A stretch of DNA of 63,191 bases. Origin: Pseudomonadota bacterium (GTDB lineage: Bacteria; Desulfobacterota; Binatia; Binatales; Binataceae). Shown here one piece after another: positions 1 to 7,917 of this stretch (position 1 is the stretch's first letter; each line of letters starts with the position of its first letter). The notes beneath the pieces were generated by a model. It was not told where the DNA came from. It did not search any database and saw only the letters and a list, made by a program, of their open reading frames with translations. Made by a program: the position numbers and the translations under genes. The stretch lies in assembly GCA_021324455.1 (NCBI GenBank), contig JAJPJA010000064.1:1-63191 (forward strand), written 5' to 3'.

Positions 1-698
1 CCCGCGAAATCGACAATCCGCTGTATGACGGCGCGCGGGCGGCGGGTGAAATCCTCGTACGCCACTCTCATATAGCGGCGCGGCTGACCGCTCCATAACC
101 ATTCCGAAAGCAGATTGTTGGCGTTCCATTCGATGCAGGATCTGAGCAGCCCGCGCGGCGGCCACTTGCCCTTGGGAAAGCTCCATGAGAACGCCACCGC
201 GCGCGAGTCGCGGACCAAATGCACGATATAGATATCGGCGATGCCCAGTTGCTGAAGCAAATAAGCGTGGCTCGGAGCTTTTGACGAATCCACTATTATG
301 CGGGCGCCGGATACCGAAAACATGGCGTCATACAGACGGCGGGTTATATCCAAATAACCGCTCAGGGTTCCGGAACTGTCCGCAAGGTGGCGTCCGGCTG
401 CGGTCAGCAGCCACCACATGTGCCTGAGCCGGTCCACGCGCCGGGCCATCTGCAGCGGATGCGAAAAGTCCATCTCGGCCGGTGCGCAGCGGTAGGCGGC
501 GGCGAAGATCGCGATCCATACGGCGCAATCCTTAAGCGGCTTGCCGCAGGAACACGGTTCGTGGCAGCCCTGGTTCCAGACATCGCAAGCCTCTCCGGCG
601 GAAAAAAAGCCATCCGCCTGGCCCAGAATATCGTCGATAATGGTGCTGCCGCTCCGGCCAAACCCTGCGATATAGATAATTTTTCTCTCATCCGCCAT
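1..698 (-). CDS. Sulfotransferase family protein (partial, C-terminus beyond window edge)
   Basis: Read on the minus strand from an ATG at 698-696, the frame stays open for 232 codons to the window edge. The start MADERKIIYIAGFGRSGST carries a P-loop-like 5'-phosphosulfate-binding motif (GFGRSGST, about residues 13-20). A Cys-rich stretch, CHEPCSCGKPLKDCAVW (about 45-61), resembles one seen in many bacterial sulfotransferases. A later segment, VHLVRDSRAVAFS, matches the 3'-phosphate-binding region of PAPS-dependent enzymes. The predicted role is sulfate transfer from PAPS to a glycan or other acceptor. It starts 15 bases after the polymerase stop and is the last visible gene of the exopolysaccharide operon, so the polysaccharide or its lipid-linked precursor is the likely acceptor; that is inference. 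Confidence 0.85.
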   Translation of the reverse strand, partial: MADERKIIYIAGFGRSGSTIIDDILGQADGFFSAGEACDVWNQGCHEPCSCGKPLKDCAVWIAIFAAAYRCAPAEMDFSHPLQMARRVDRLRHMWWLLTAAGRHLADSSGTLSGYLDITRRLYDAMFSVSGARIIVDSSKAPSHAYLLQQLGIADIYIVHLVRDSRAVAFSWSFPKGKWPPRGLLRSCIEWNANNLLSEWLWSGQPRRYMRVAYEDFTRRPRAVIQRIVDFA

Positions 699-713
699 TG
701 CCGAAACCACCAA

Positions 714-2165
714 TTACGGATATCTGGCCGCGATTGCCCCGCCCTGGTAGCGGTAGATGGGCGGTGCGGGCCTGGGCCGGGCAAGCGGCAAGGGCGCGGC
801 CCCGACGGCGGCATCCCTGGCCGCTACGGCGGCCATTATCCAGAACGCGGCGCCATTCATTGGCCGCTCGAAAAACAACACGAACGACCCGAATACCGCC
901 ATGCCAACCAGTATATTAGCCAGCGCGAAGTCATCGGCGTTGGACCCGTCCCGGGCCCCGGCGGCGGCGCCGTACCACGCGTATCCCCAGCAGAACCAGA
1001 CCAGCGCCAGACCCATCACGCCCATCCGGCAGAGCAGAAACAGAAACGTATTATGCGGCATTCCGACGTTAAACTGGCCCTCAAGTTCCTTTGGGGCAAG
1101 GATGGTGGATTTGGCCAGCGGCACTCCAAAGCCGTTGCCCAGCAGCGGATGCAGGCGCCAGAGATGGACCGCGTAGCGCCATCGCTCGAGCCGGAACTGC
1201 GAGCTGTCGTCCGAACCGGTTGCGCCCGCGGCGACCGCCTTGTAGAAGTTCTGAAGCGTCTCGAGATGCAATACACCTGTCGCGGCGGCGAACATCACCA
1301 GTACGGCGCCGCATACGGCGACAATCAGGAGATTAATCCGCTCGCGCCAGCGCAGCAGAAAAAACATCTGGATCACGGCCGCGACGGTGGCGAGCACCGC
1401 GCAGCGGGCGGTGTTCAGGACCAAAGCGAGCACGCAGACGAAAGCGCATCCAGCATGCAGCCATCGCCGCCGCTGCTCGATCAGAATGTAAGGCAGCAGG
1501 GCGACCAGAGAGAAAGCGATGATTCCGCCGACGTCGTCGGTGCCGACGATCGCGATGGTTTTGCCGCCCAGCCATCTTTTACCCACTTCGACCACCAGCA
1601 GGTCCACACCGGTTACGACTTCGACCACCACGAAGCCGGCCAGCACCACCCCGGCGTATATGAAGTAAAGAACAAGCTTGCGCGCCGCCGCCCGATCCGG
1701 AATAGCCATATAGGTCAACGGGAAGAACAGGCTATATCCAAAGATAGCGAGGTCGCGTATCGCGAACATCCCGTAGCCGCGCAGGGCGGCGACGCAGTAA
1801 CCGATCGCGGCCAGGCAAAGCAGCCAAACGGCTCCGCCCACCGGTCCTGCGCCCACGCCGCCCACAAACCAGCTCACCAGCCGGATCGGACTTTTGACGA
1901 ACGACGCCGCGAGCAGCGCAAGCAGGACGATGTCGGTCAGAAATACGGGAATCGGGCCGATATTGATCCCGAGTTTCGCCGCCGGCAAATAGCCAATCCG
2001 CGAAAAGATCAGGTATCCGGCGACCAGCAGGATGCGAAAGTTCAATCCCCGGAAGGACAGGTCCCACTGCGCCGTGGGGACGCTGGACGACGTCCGCACC
2101 GGCCGCAAGCCGGAACGTATATCTCCGTTCGGGTAAAGCACCTGCGCCGGCGCCCTGGTATTCAT
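714..2165 (-). CDS. O-antigen ligase/polymerase (Wzy/WaaL-like) membrane protein
   Basis: A 483-residue integral membrane protein with about ten or more hydrophobic segments. Its large periplasmic loop is followed by a segment of the type GNGFGVPLAKS...MPHNTFLFLLCRMG, where the PHNTFL-like block is typical of the O-antigen ligase (Wzy_C) family. It would polymerise lipid-linked repeat units in the periplasm, or ligate glycan to an acceptor. The frame is open further upstream to 2318, but the ATG at 2165 (MNTRAPAQ) sits five bases after the upstream gene's stop and avoids a long overlap. Polymerase fits the Wzx/Wzy context better than ligase; sequence alone does not separate them. Confidence 0.85.
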   Translation of the reverse strand: MNTRAPAQVLYPNGDIRSGLRPVRTSSSVPTAQWDLSFRGLNFRILLVAGYLIFSRIGYLPAAKLGINIGPIPVFLTDIVLLALLAASFVKSPIRLVSWFVGGVGAGPVGGAVWLLCLAAIGYCVAALRGYGMFAIRDLAIFGYSLFFPLTYMAIPDRAAARKLVLYFIYAGVVLAGFVVVEVVTGVDLLVVEVGKRWLGGKTIAIVGTDDVGGIIAFSLVALLPYILIEQRRRWLHAGCAFVCVLALVLNTARCAVLATVAAVIQMFFLLRWRERINLLIVAVCGAVLVMFAAATGVLHLETLQNFYKAVAAGATGSDDSSQFRLERWRYAVHLWRLHPLLGNGFGVPLAKSTILAPKELEGQFNVGMPHNTFLFLLCRMGVMGLALVWFCWGYAWYGAAAGARDGSNADDFALANILVGMAVFGSFVLFFERPMNGAAFWIMAAVAARDAAVGAAPLPLARPRPAPPIYRYQGGAIAARYP

Positions 2166-2170
2166 CCGAT

Positions 2171-3634
2171 TCAAACCGCTCCGCGTCCGGTAACCAATGC
2201 GAATACAGTTCGGCCCATCAGGTAAATATCCAGCCACAACGACCAGTTCCGGATGTAGTAAGTGTCGTACATCTCCTGCTGTTCCAGGTTCCCGGAACTG
2301 CGGACCATCACTTGCCACATTCCGGTCAAGCCGGGACGCACGGCGGCGCGCAGCTTGCGGAAATTGCGGTCGAAGCGGTTCAGATGATAGTCCGGAAACG
2401 GCCGCGGACCGACCAGGCTCATCCCGCCGGTTACGACGCTGAAAAGCTGGGGCAGTTCGTCGATACTGAAGCGCCGCATGAAGCGCCCCACGATCGGGAT
2501 GATGCGCGGATCATCGACCAGTTTCACCGAGTGATGCCATTGTTTCTCCAACTCCGGATTTGCCTTGAGGTACGACGCAAGTTTTTCCTCCGCGTGCGGA
2601 TGCATGGTGCGAAGTTTCCAGATGCGCAGTTTGGTTCCGCGATGCCCTTCGCGTACCTGGGTGAAGAACATCGGACCGGGACTTACCAGCTTCACCAGCA
2701 GGCCGAACAGCACAATCACAGGCAGGGCGATCAAACTGAGCACGCCGCCCAGCACGAAATCGATGGCCCGCTTGATCGCCTGATTGCGGCGGTTGAGCAG
2801 GCTGCCCGGCAGATCAATTCCCAGCACGCCGCCGAGATTGCGCAGTTTGATCTGTTCAATCGGGAGCGATCGCCAGTCGCGCAGCAATACCACATGGCGG
2901 AAAAACTGTTCGTACAGCGGGCTGTGCAGAAGCCAAAAATCCTCCGAACGGTCGCACACCAGGCAGGTGCTTACGCCGGCACGGCTCAGATGCGGCAGCG
3001 ACTCGGCTCCGCCCAGTACGGGCACGCCGTCGATCGCACGAGCGCCGGCGGGCTCGTTGGTGACCACGCCGACTACGCGGTAGCCGAGCGAGAATGCGGA
3101 TCGGAGCAGCCGTATTACGAATTCAACCTCGTCAGGCCGTCCAAATATTATGGAGGGTTCGCCCCACCATGAGAGATGGCTGACCATGGACAGCATCAGA
3201 AAACGCGACATCGGCACCGCCACCACGGCGGTGGCCCAGAAAATGGCGAAGGTTACGCGCGAATACAGCGGATGGGCCTGCAGCGCGAAACTGGCGGCGG
3301 CAATACACAGGCATGACAGACTGGTGCATCCCACCAGACGCCTGAGCGTCTCCACGGCGCCGATGCCGAAACCCGGATAGAGCAGCCCGACTGCGTAGGT
3401 TATCGGAAAAAGGATCAGCAGCGGAATGAGGTGAATATATAATGCGATCGACTGATGGAGTATATGATCGGCCCACAGCCAGTAGGCCACGGCCGCGGAG
3501 AACAAAATCGCGTAGACGTCGCACAGGAGCAGTATTCCAATCTGGACCGCAGTCGCCCGCCGCAACTGAATGGTTTCGCCCGCAATATCCAGTTGGTCGA
3601 GTTCCCGGAGATTTAACGCCTCACACCGCAGCAT
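2171..3634 (-). CDS. Undecaprenyl-phosphate sugar phosphotransferase (WbaP-type)
   Basis: A 487-residue polyprenyl glycosylphosphotransferase that starts each repeat unit by moving a sugar-1-phosphate onto undecaprenyl phosphate at the inner membrane. The N-terminal half has four to five hydrophobic segments (about 35-150) and a CoA-binding/Rossmann-like cytosolic domain. The C-terminal catalytic domain begins near KRAIDFVLGG and has one more hydrophobic stretch. Family motifs are visible: SPGPMFFTQVREG, the KLRTM block, FSIDELPQL and SLVGPRPFPDYH. The length and five-helix N-terminus match WbaP/WcaJ rather than short PglC-like enzymes. The sugar (glucose or galactose) cannot be told from the sequence. 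Confidence 0.93.
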   Translation of the reverse strand: MLRCEALNLRELDQLDIAGETIQLRRATAVQIGILLLCDVYAILFSAAVAYWLWADHILHQSIALYIHLIPLLILFPITYAVGLLYPGFGIGAVETLRRLVGCTSLSCLCIAAASFALQAHPLYSRVTFAIFWATAVVAVPMSRFLMLSMVSHLSWWGEPSIIFGRPDEVEFVIRLLRSAFSLGYRVVGVVTNEPAGARAIDGVPVLGGAESLPHLSRAGVSTCLVCDRSEDFWLLHSPLYEQFFRHVVLLRDWRSLPIEQIKLRNLGGVLGIDLPGSLLNRRNQAIKRAIDFVLGGVLSLIALPVIVLFGLLVKLVSPGPMFFTQVREGHRGTKLRIWKLRTMHPHAEEKLASYLKANPELEKQWHHSVKLVDDPRIIPIVGRFMRRFSIDELPQLFSVVTGGMSLVGPRPFPDYHLNRFDRNFRKLRAAVRPGLTGMWQVMVRSSGNLEQQEMYDTYYIRNWSLWLDIYLMGRTVFALVTGRGAV

Positions 3635-3665
3635 ATACAGTTCCGTTCAACCCACAGCGCCTTAC

Positions 3666-4427
3666 CTACGGCTCCAACGAAATCCGTCCCGCCGCCTGCA
3701 GCAGGACCAGCCAGATAAACATCGGATTGTTCACCAGATAGCGCCGCCACAGGCGCCGGGGCTCCGTCGCCAGCCGGAACAGCCATTCCAGTCCGCTCTG
3801 ACGCATCCATACCGGGGCCTGAGGCTTGCGTCCGGCGTGAAAATCGAATGCGGCGCCGACTCCGGCCATCACCGGCGCGCCGATTGGGCCGACATGCGAG
3901 GCCATCCAGCGTTCCTGTTTGGGCGTACTGAGCCCAACCCACAGAATGTCGGGCTGCGCGGCTCTTATTCGCGAAGTGATTTGCGCGTCCTCTTCCTCGG
4001 TGAGCGGGCGGAAGGGCGGCGCGAGGCTGCCCGCAATCCTGAGTCCCGGGAAGCGGCGCAGAAGGCTGGCTTCCAGCGCGCGCAAAGTTTCCTGCGTGCC
4101 CCCGTAGAAAAAATGCCGGTAGCCGGCCGCGATGGATCTCCGGCAGACCGCCAGCATAAGGTCGGGACCATAAACCCGCCTCACGTGGCGAAAGCCCCTG
4201 AGCCGGCTGAGCCACACCAGCGGCATGCCGTCGGGCGTCACCAGTCCGGCGGCGTTGTGAACGGCGCGCAAATCGGGATCGCGGTAGCTTTCCATCACGC
4301 CATGCACCCCGGTGACGCAGATGTAATGGGGCTCGCGCGCGGCTATCCATCGGTCGATTTCGTCGAGGGCGGCGGTCATGTCGATGAGGCTGACGCGGAC
4401 GCCCAGTATATTGACCCGATCGGGCAT
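3666..4427 (-). CDS. WecG/TagA/CpsF family glycosyltransferase
   Basis: 253 residues, the usual length of the family (GT26). N-terminal VNILGVRVSLIDMTAAL, the internal VTPDGMPLVWLSRLRG block (the Asp in TPDG is the conserved catalytic candidate), FFYGGTQET, and PDILWVGLSTPKQERWM are hallmark segments. Family members add the second sugar to the lipid-linked primer made by a WbaP or WecA-type enzyme, at the cytosolic face. It lies between the epimerase and WbaP genes with gaps of 10 and 31 bases, consistent with one transcript. The donor is unknown (ManNAcA, ManNAc and glucose are all used in the family). Confidence 0.92.
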   Translation of the reverse strand: MPDRVNILGVRVSLIDMTAALDEIDRWIAAREPHYICVTGVHGVMESYRDPDLRAVHNAAGLVTPDGMPLVWLSRLRGFRHVRRVYGPDLMLAVCRRSIAAGYRHFFYGGTQETLRALEASLLRRFPGLRIAGSLAPPFRPLTEEEDAQITSRIRAAQPDILWVGLSTPKQERWMASHVGPIGAPVMAGVGAAFDFHAGRKPQAPVWMRQSGLEWLFRLATEPRRLWRRYLVNNPMFIWLVLLQAAGRISLEP

Positions 4428-4437
4428 TTTGTCTGCG

Positions 4438-5430
4438 CTATTTGGCTGCCGGTTGCGAAATTTGCGCGCCGTACGTTTGCCGCACCTGCTCTTCGATCCA
4501 TCGATAGGTGCGTGCCAGACCCTCCTCCAAACTGATCTGGGGCTCCCAGTTGAGCACGCGGCGCAGGCGCGAGTTGTCCGAGTTGCGGCCGCGGACTCCC
4601 TGCGGTCCGGGAACGTGCTTTTTTGTAATCGGGTAACCCGCGATGCGTGAAATGAGGTCCGCCAACTGGTTAATGCTGATCAGGCGATCCTGCCCCAGGT
4701 TGAGCGGTTCGCAATAGTCAGAATGCGCAAGGCGGAAAATACCTTCGACGCAGTCGTCGATATAACAGAAAGAGCGGGTTTGCTCGCCGTCGCCCCAAAT
4801 CTCGATTTCGGGATTTCCGCTCAGCTTCGCAACCGCGATCTTGCGGCACAGGGCGGCGGGTGCCTTCTCGCGTCCGCCCTCCCAGGTGCCCAGCGGTCCG
4901 AAAATGTTATGGAAGCGGACAATCCTGGTGGCCAAACCGTATTCCTCGCGGTAGTGAGTGCATAGCCGCTCGGTAACCAGCTTTTCCCATCCGTAGGCGT
5001 CCTGCGGCTGCGCCGGATAGGCGTCTTCCTCGCGCAGCGGCGTCACTTCGATCTCGGTCTGGCGGTACTCGGGATAGACGCAAGCCGAGGACGCGTAAAG
5101 GTAGCGGCCCACACGCGCATCCGCCGCCGCGCTGAGAGTATGTATGTTAATCAGGGAGTTGTTAGTGAGAATGCGGGCATGGTATTTCGATATGAAGCCC
5201 ATACCGCCCATATCGGCCGCGAGCGCGTAGACCTCGTTCATGCCCGCCACCGCCTTGCGGGCGGCGTCCGCCTCGCGCAGGTCGAGGAGGAGAAATTCAT
5301 CCGCATCCGTCGCGCCGTACTCCGGACCTTTGCAGTCGACGCCCCGAACCCAATAGCCTTTTCGCTTGAGATAGCTGACCAGGTGATGTCCGATAAAACC
5401 GCCTGCGCCGGTTACCACGGCACGATCCAT
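4438..5430 (-). CDS. GDP-mannose 3,5-epimerase-like NAD-dependent epimerase
   Basis: 330-residue extended SDR. The NAD-binding motif GAGGFIG is at residues 8-14. The block AADMGGMGFISKYHA is diagnostic of GDP-mannose 3,5-epimerases, best known from plants, and is not found in ordinary GalE or dTDP-glucose dehydratases. The catalytic signature is SSACVYPEY followed by YGWEKLVTE (YxxxK). The GMEs make GDP-L-galactose (and GDP-L-gulose) from GDP-mannose. The start has a strong ribosome-binding site (GAGGAGAACAAA before ATG). In this operon it should supply an L-hexose for the exopolysaccharide. Substrate specificity is inferred from the motif, not shown. Confidence 0.88.
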   Translation of the reverse strand: MDRAVVTGAGGFIGHHLVSYLKRKGYWVRGVDCKGPEYGATDADEFLLLDLREADAARKAVAGMNEVYALAADMGGMGFISKYHARILTNNSLINIHTLSAAADARVGRYLYASSACVYPEYRQTEIEVTPLREEDAYPAQPQDAYGWEKLVTERLCTHYREEYGLATRIVRFHNIFGPLGTWEGGREKAPAALCRKIAVAKLSGNPEIEIWGDGEQTRSFCYIDDCVEGIFRLAHSDYCEPLNLGQDRLISINQLADLISRIAGYPITKKHVPGPQGVRGRNSDNSRLRRVLNWEPQISLEEGLARTYRWIEEQVRQTYGAQISQPAAK

Positions 5431-5496
5431 TTTGTTCTCCTCTCATCCTCCGGAATCGATCCGGATCTTCGGTGCGCGAACGGGCGGCGCCCGGGA

Positions 5497-6351
5497 TCAA
5501 TGATTGTTTTGCATCGCGGAGCGTCCGAGCCATCCTTCGAAATTGCCGATCAAAGCCGCCCATCGGTACCGGGCTTTGGCGACATTACCCAGTGCGAGCG
5601 AAATGCCGGCGTCGATAAGGTAGCGGGCCGAATAGTATGCGACGAACGGAAACAGGTATCTGTGTTTGGCCAGAAAGCGCCCGAAACCCAGCGCGTTGCC
5701 ATAGCGCTTTTGACGATCGACGCTGCTGAAGGTCGAGGTAAGATCGCCGTGATATACACTGATGTCCGGTTGATACAATACGGGCCCCAGGAGGGCCGCT
5801 CGCAGCAGGTAGTCGTAATCCTCGGCGCCAAGCCAGGGAGTGGAGGCACCCAGCCCCAGGGTTTCGTCAAACGGGCCTACGCGCTCCGCCAGGCGGCGTT
5901 TGAGAAAAATGGCGAACGAAATACAGCGGCCGAATATATTATACTTGCCGATCAGGGCCGGCCGGCGGGCCCAGCGTCCCCGCGGACGCCCGCCGTCAGC
6001 CAGCGCCCGCCCGGAGACTCCCTGTATCTCCGGACGCGATTCCATCAGACGGTGCAGCCGCTCCAGCAGATCGGGCGGATACCAGCAATCGTCGTCGGGA
6101 AAACCGATTATATCTCCGCTCGCGTAGGGCAGGGCGGCGTTGCGGGCCCGGGAAAGACCGGGTCTGGACCCCAGATGGATCAGCGGAAAGCATCGCGAAT
6201 AGCGCTCCGCAAGCGGAGCCAGGCGCGCGTCAGGATTCTGATCGACCAGCACCACCTCGAAATCGCGCCAGGTCTGGCGCTGCAGGCTGGAGAGAAAGAC
6301 TTCCGGCTGTTCGACGCGGCCCAAAGTCGCCATAATCAAGGAGAATTTCAT
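5497..6351 (-). CDS. Glycosyltransferase family 2
   Basis: 284 residues with a GT-A fold start (MKFSLIMATLGR), the Asp of VVLVDQNPD, the donor-binding FPDDDCWYPPDLLERL block (DDD is the DXD-like metal motif, about residue 85) and a C-terminal acceptor domain (GAEDYDYLLRA). It adds one sugar to the growing lipid-linked repeat unit at the cytosolic face. The start at 6351 overlaps the flippase stop in an ATGA arrangement, so the two are probably translationally coupled. Longer upstream extensions in frame overlap the flippase and were rejected. Confidence 0.9.
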   Translation of the reverse strand: MKFSLIMATLGRVEQPEVFLSSLQRQTWRDFEVVLVDQNPDARLAPLAERYSRCFPLIHLGSRPGLSRARNAALPYASGDIIGFPDDDCWYPPDLLERLHRLMESRPEIQGVSGRALADGGRPRGRWARRPALIGKYNIFGRCISFAIFLKRRLAERVGPFDETLGLGASTPWLGAEDYDYLLRAALLGPVLYQPDISVYHGDLTSTFSSVDRQKRYGNALGFGRFLAKHRYLFPFVAYYSARYLIDAGISLALGNVAKARYRWAALIGNFEGWLGRSAMQNNH

Positions 6352-7904
6352 CTGGCCTGCTCCGAAAAGGCGGCGCGCAAATTTCCCGACGCGGCCAGAC
6401 TGAAGCGCGTGCTTATGAAGCGGCGTTCGTTGCCCTGCAGCAGACGGGTCCATCCGTAAACCCCGAACCCGGTCAGACAAACCACGGCGACCAGCACCCT
6501 GATTGCAAACGTCATCGGCAGCGCGATCATGGGCGCTCCGGCGGCGCACGCGCCCGCAAGCATCCATTCCAGCCGATGATCATTGATTGTCGCGGGCAGC
6601 AGCCGATGAGACAGTACGATGAAGACCGCGGTTTCGATCAGTTCGCGCGCCAGCCGCGCCAGCGCGGCTCCGCCGATGCCGCCCAGGCGGATGAACAACC
6701 ATGCCACGCCGGCATAAATGGGCAGCTCGATCACGCGGATGAGACTGCCGACGTCGGGGCGATTGGCGGCTTGCAGAGCGGTGGTGGGAACGGTGCGCAA
6801 GGCGCCGATTAGAACCGCGAGAGCGGCCATTTGCATCACTGCGGCGCCGCTGCGGGCGAACGCGGCGCCCAGCCATAAATTGAGTATTTCCGGAGCGAAG
6901 AGCATCATAACCACCGCCAGCGGAAACATCACGAGAAACAGGATACGGCTGACCGAATCGGTCAGAGCGGCCACCTTGCCGGCTTGCCCCGCGAAGCTGT
7001 GAGAGAGCGCCGCGAACCATACGTCCTCGACAAAGATTGGGAAGTACCACAGGCGATTGGCTATTTCGCACGGGGTGGCATAGAAGGCGAGCACACCCAC
7101 CGGGAGCAGCGAAACGATAAGAAACCGTTCGATGTTGCCCAGCAGCGGTTCCGTAACGCGCGATACCATCAGCCATCCGCCGAAGCCGAGCAGCGTTCTC
7201 AGCGCCTGCAATTCCACCCGCAGGGAAGTGAAGACTTCGGGGATCAGCGAATGACAGGCAATCAGCAGGCCGGTGAACTGCACCGCCCGTCCGGCGACCA
7301 GAACCGCCGTCAGCCAGATCAGGCTGTGGCTGAAGGGCAGAACCGCCAGCAGGCCCAGCGAGGAGAACATGTCGATGGGTGCGCGCACGGCGTTGATCAC
7401 GTCGAAGCGCTGGAATGCGCCGAGCGTTCCGCGCATCGCTTCGCTGGCGGTGGTCAGGGGCAGGCTGATCGCCAGCAGGTAGAATGACCACAGGGTTTCG
7501 TACTTGAGCGCGGGCGGAATATTGAACACGCGATGCACCAGCGGCCCGCACAGCATCCTCCACGCCAGGGCCAGCAGCAGACCGAAAACGGCGCTGGAGA
7601 GCAGCGCGGTGCGGATCAGCGGCGCCACGCGATTGCCGTCTTCAAGATGCAGGCGGTCGGCGATGAACTTGGTAACCGCGGTGCCGATGCCGAAATCGCA
7701 CGCGGTGAAGTACTTGATGAGGGTCCAGACCAGGGTGAGCAGACCGAAGCGTTCGATGCCCAGTTTGTGAATCAGAACCGGCACCGCGACCGCCAGAACA
7801 ATCAGCGGACCGGCGACGCCGCCGGCATTCCAGATCACGTTTTTCGCCAGCAGCCATCCGTTGGTAAAGCGGCGGCCGGTAGTGTGAGTATTGGCGGATT
7901 CCAT
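6348..7904 (-). CDS. Wzx-type polysaccharide flippase (MATE/MOP superfamily)
   Basis: 518-residue membrane protein with about 12-14 hydrophobic helices. The first, NVIWNAGGVAGPLIVLAVAVPVLI, leads into HKLGIERFGLLTLVWTL, the typical entry of polysaccharide-flippase (RfbX/Wzx) family members. It would move undecaprenyl-linked repeat units to the periplasmic face. It is the expected partner of the Wzy-like protein at 714-2165 and the Wzc-like co-polymerase just upstream (13-base gap). No strong ribosome-binding site is visible before 7904, so the exact start is uncertain. Confidence 0.9.
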   Translation of the reverse strand: MESANTHTTGRRFTNGWLLAKNVIWNAGGVAGPLIVLAVAVPVLIHKLGIERFGLLTLVWTLIKYFTACDFGIGTAVTKFIADRLHLEDGNRVAPLIRTALLSSAVFGLLLALAWRMLCGPLVHRVFNIPPALKYETLWSFYLLAISLPLTTASEAMRGTLGAFQRFDVINAVRAPIDMFSSLGLLAVLPFSHSLIWLTAVLVAGRAVQFTGLLIACHSLIPEVFTSLRVELQALRTLLGFGGWLMVSRVTEPLLGNIERFLIVSLLPVGVLAFYATPCEIANRLWYFPIFVEDVWFAALSHSFAGQAGKVAALTDSVSRILFLVMFPLAVVMMLFAPEILNLWLGAAFARSGAAVMQMAALAVLIGALRTVPTTALQAANRPDVGSLIRVIELPIYAGVAWLFIRLGGIGGAALARLARELIETAVFIVLSHRLLPATINDHRLEWMLAGACAAGAPMIALPMTFAIRVLVAVVCLTGFGVYGWTRLLQGNERRFISTRFSLAASGNLRAAFSEQAR

Positions 7905-7917
7905 CAGCGGCGGTTTG

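Noticed and set aside
387..2225. 612-residue plus-strand frame opposite the exopolysaccharide genes
   Set aside because: It is a shadow. The translation is rich in Arg, Gln and His with no domain, and it lies antisense to the O-antigen polymerase and sulfotransferase, whose motifs are clear.
2312..3172. 286-residue plus-strand frame
   Set aside because: Antisense to the WbaP-type gene, whose catalytic motifs are intact. No start signal or domain.
5140..6459. 439-residue plus-strand frame
   Set aside because: Antisense to the GT2 and epimerase genes; composition is typical of GC-rich mirror frames.
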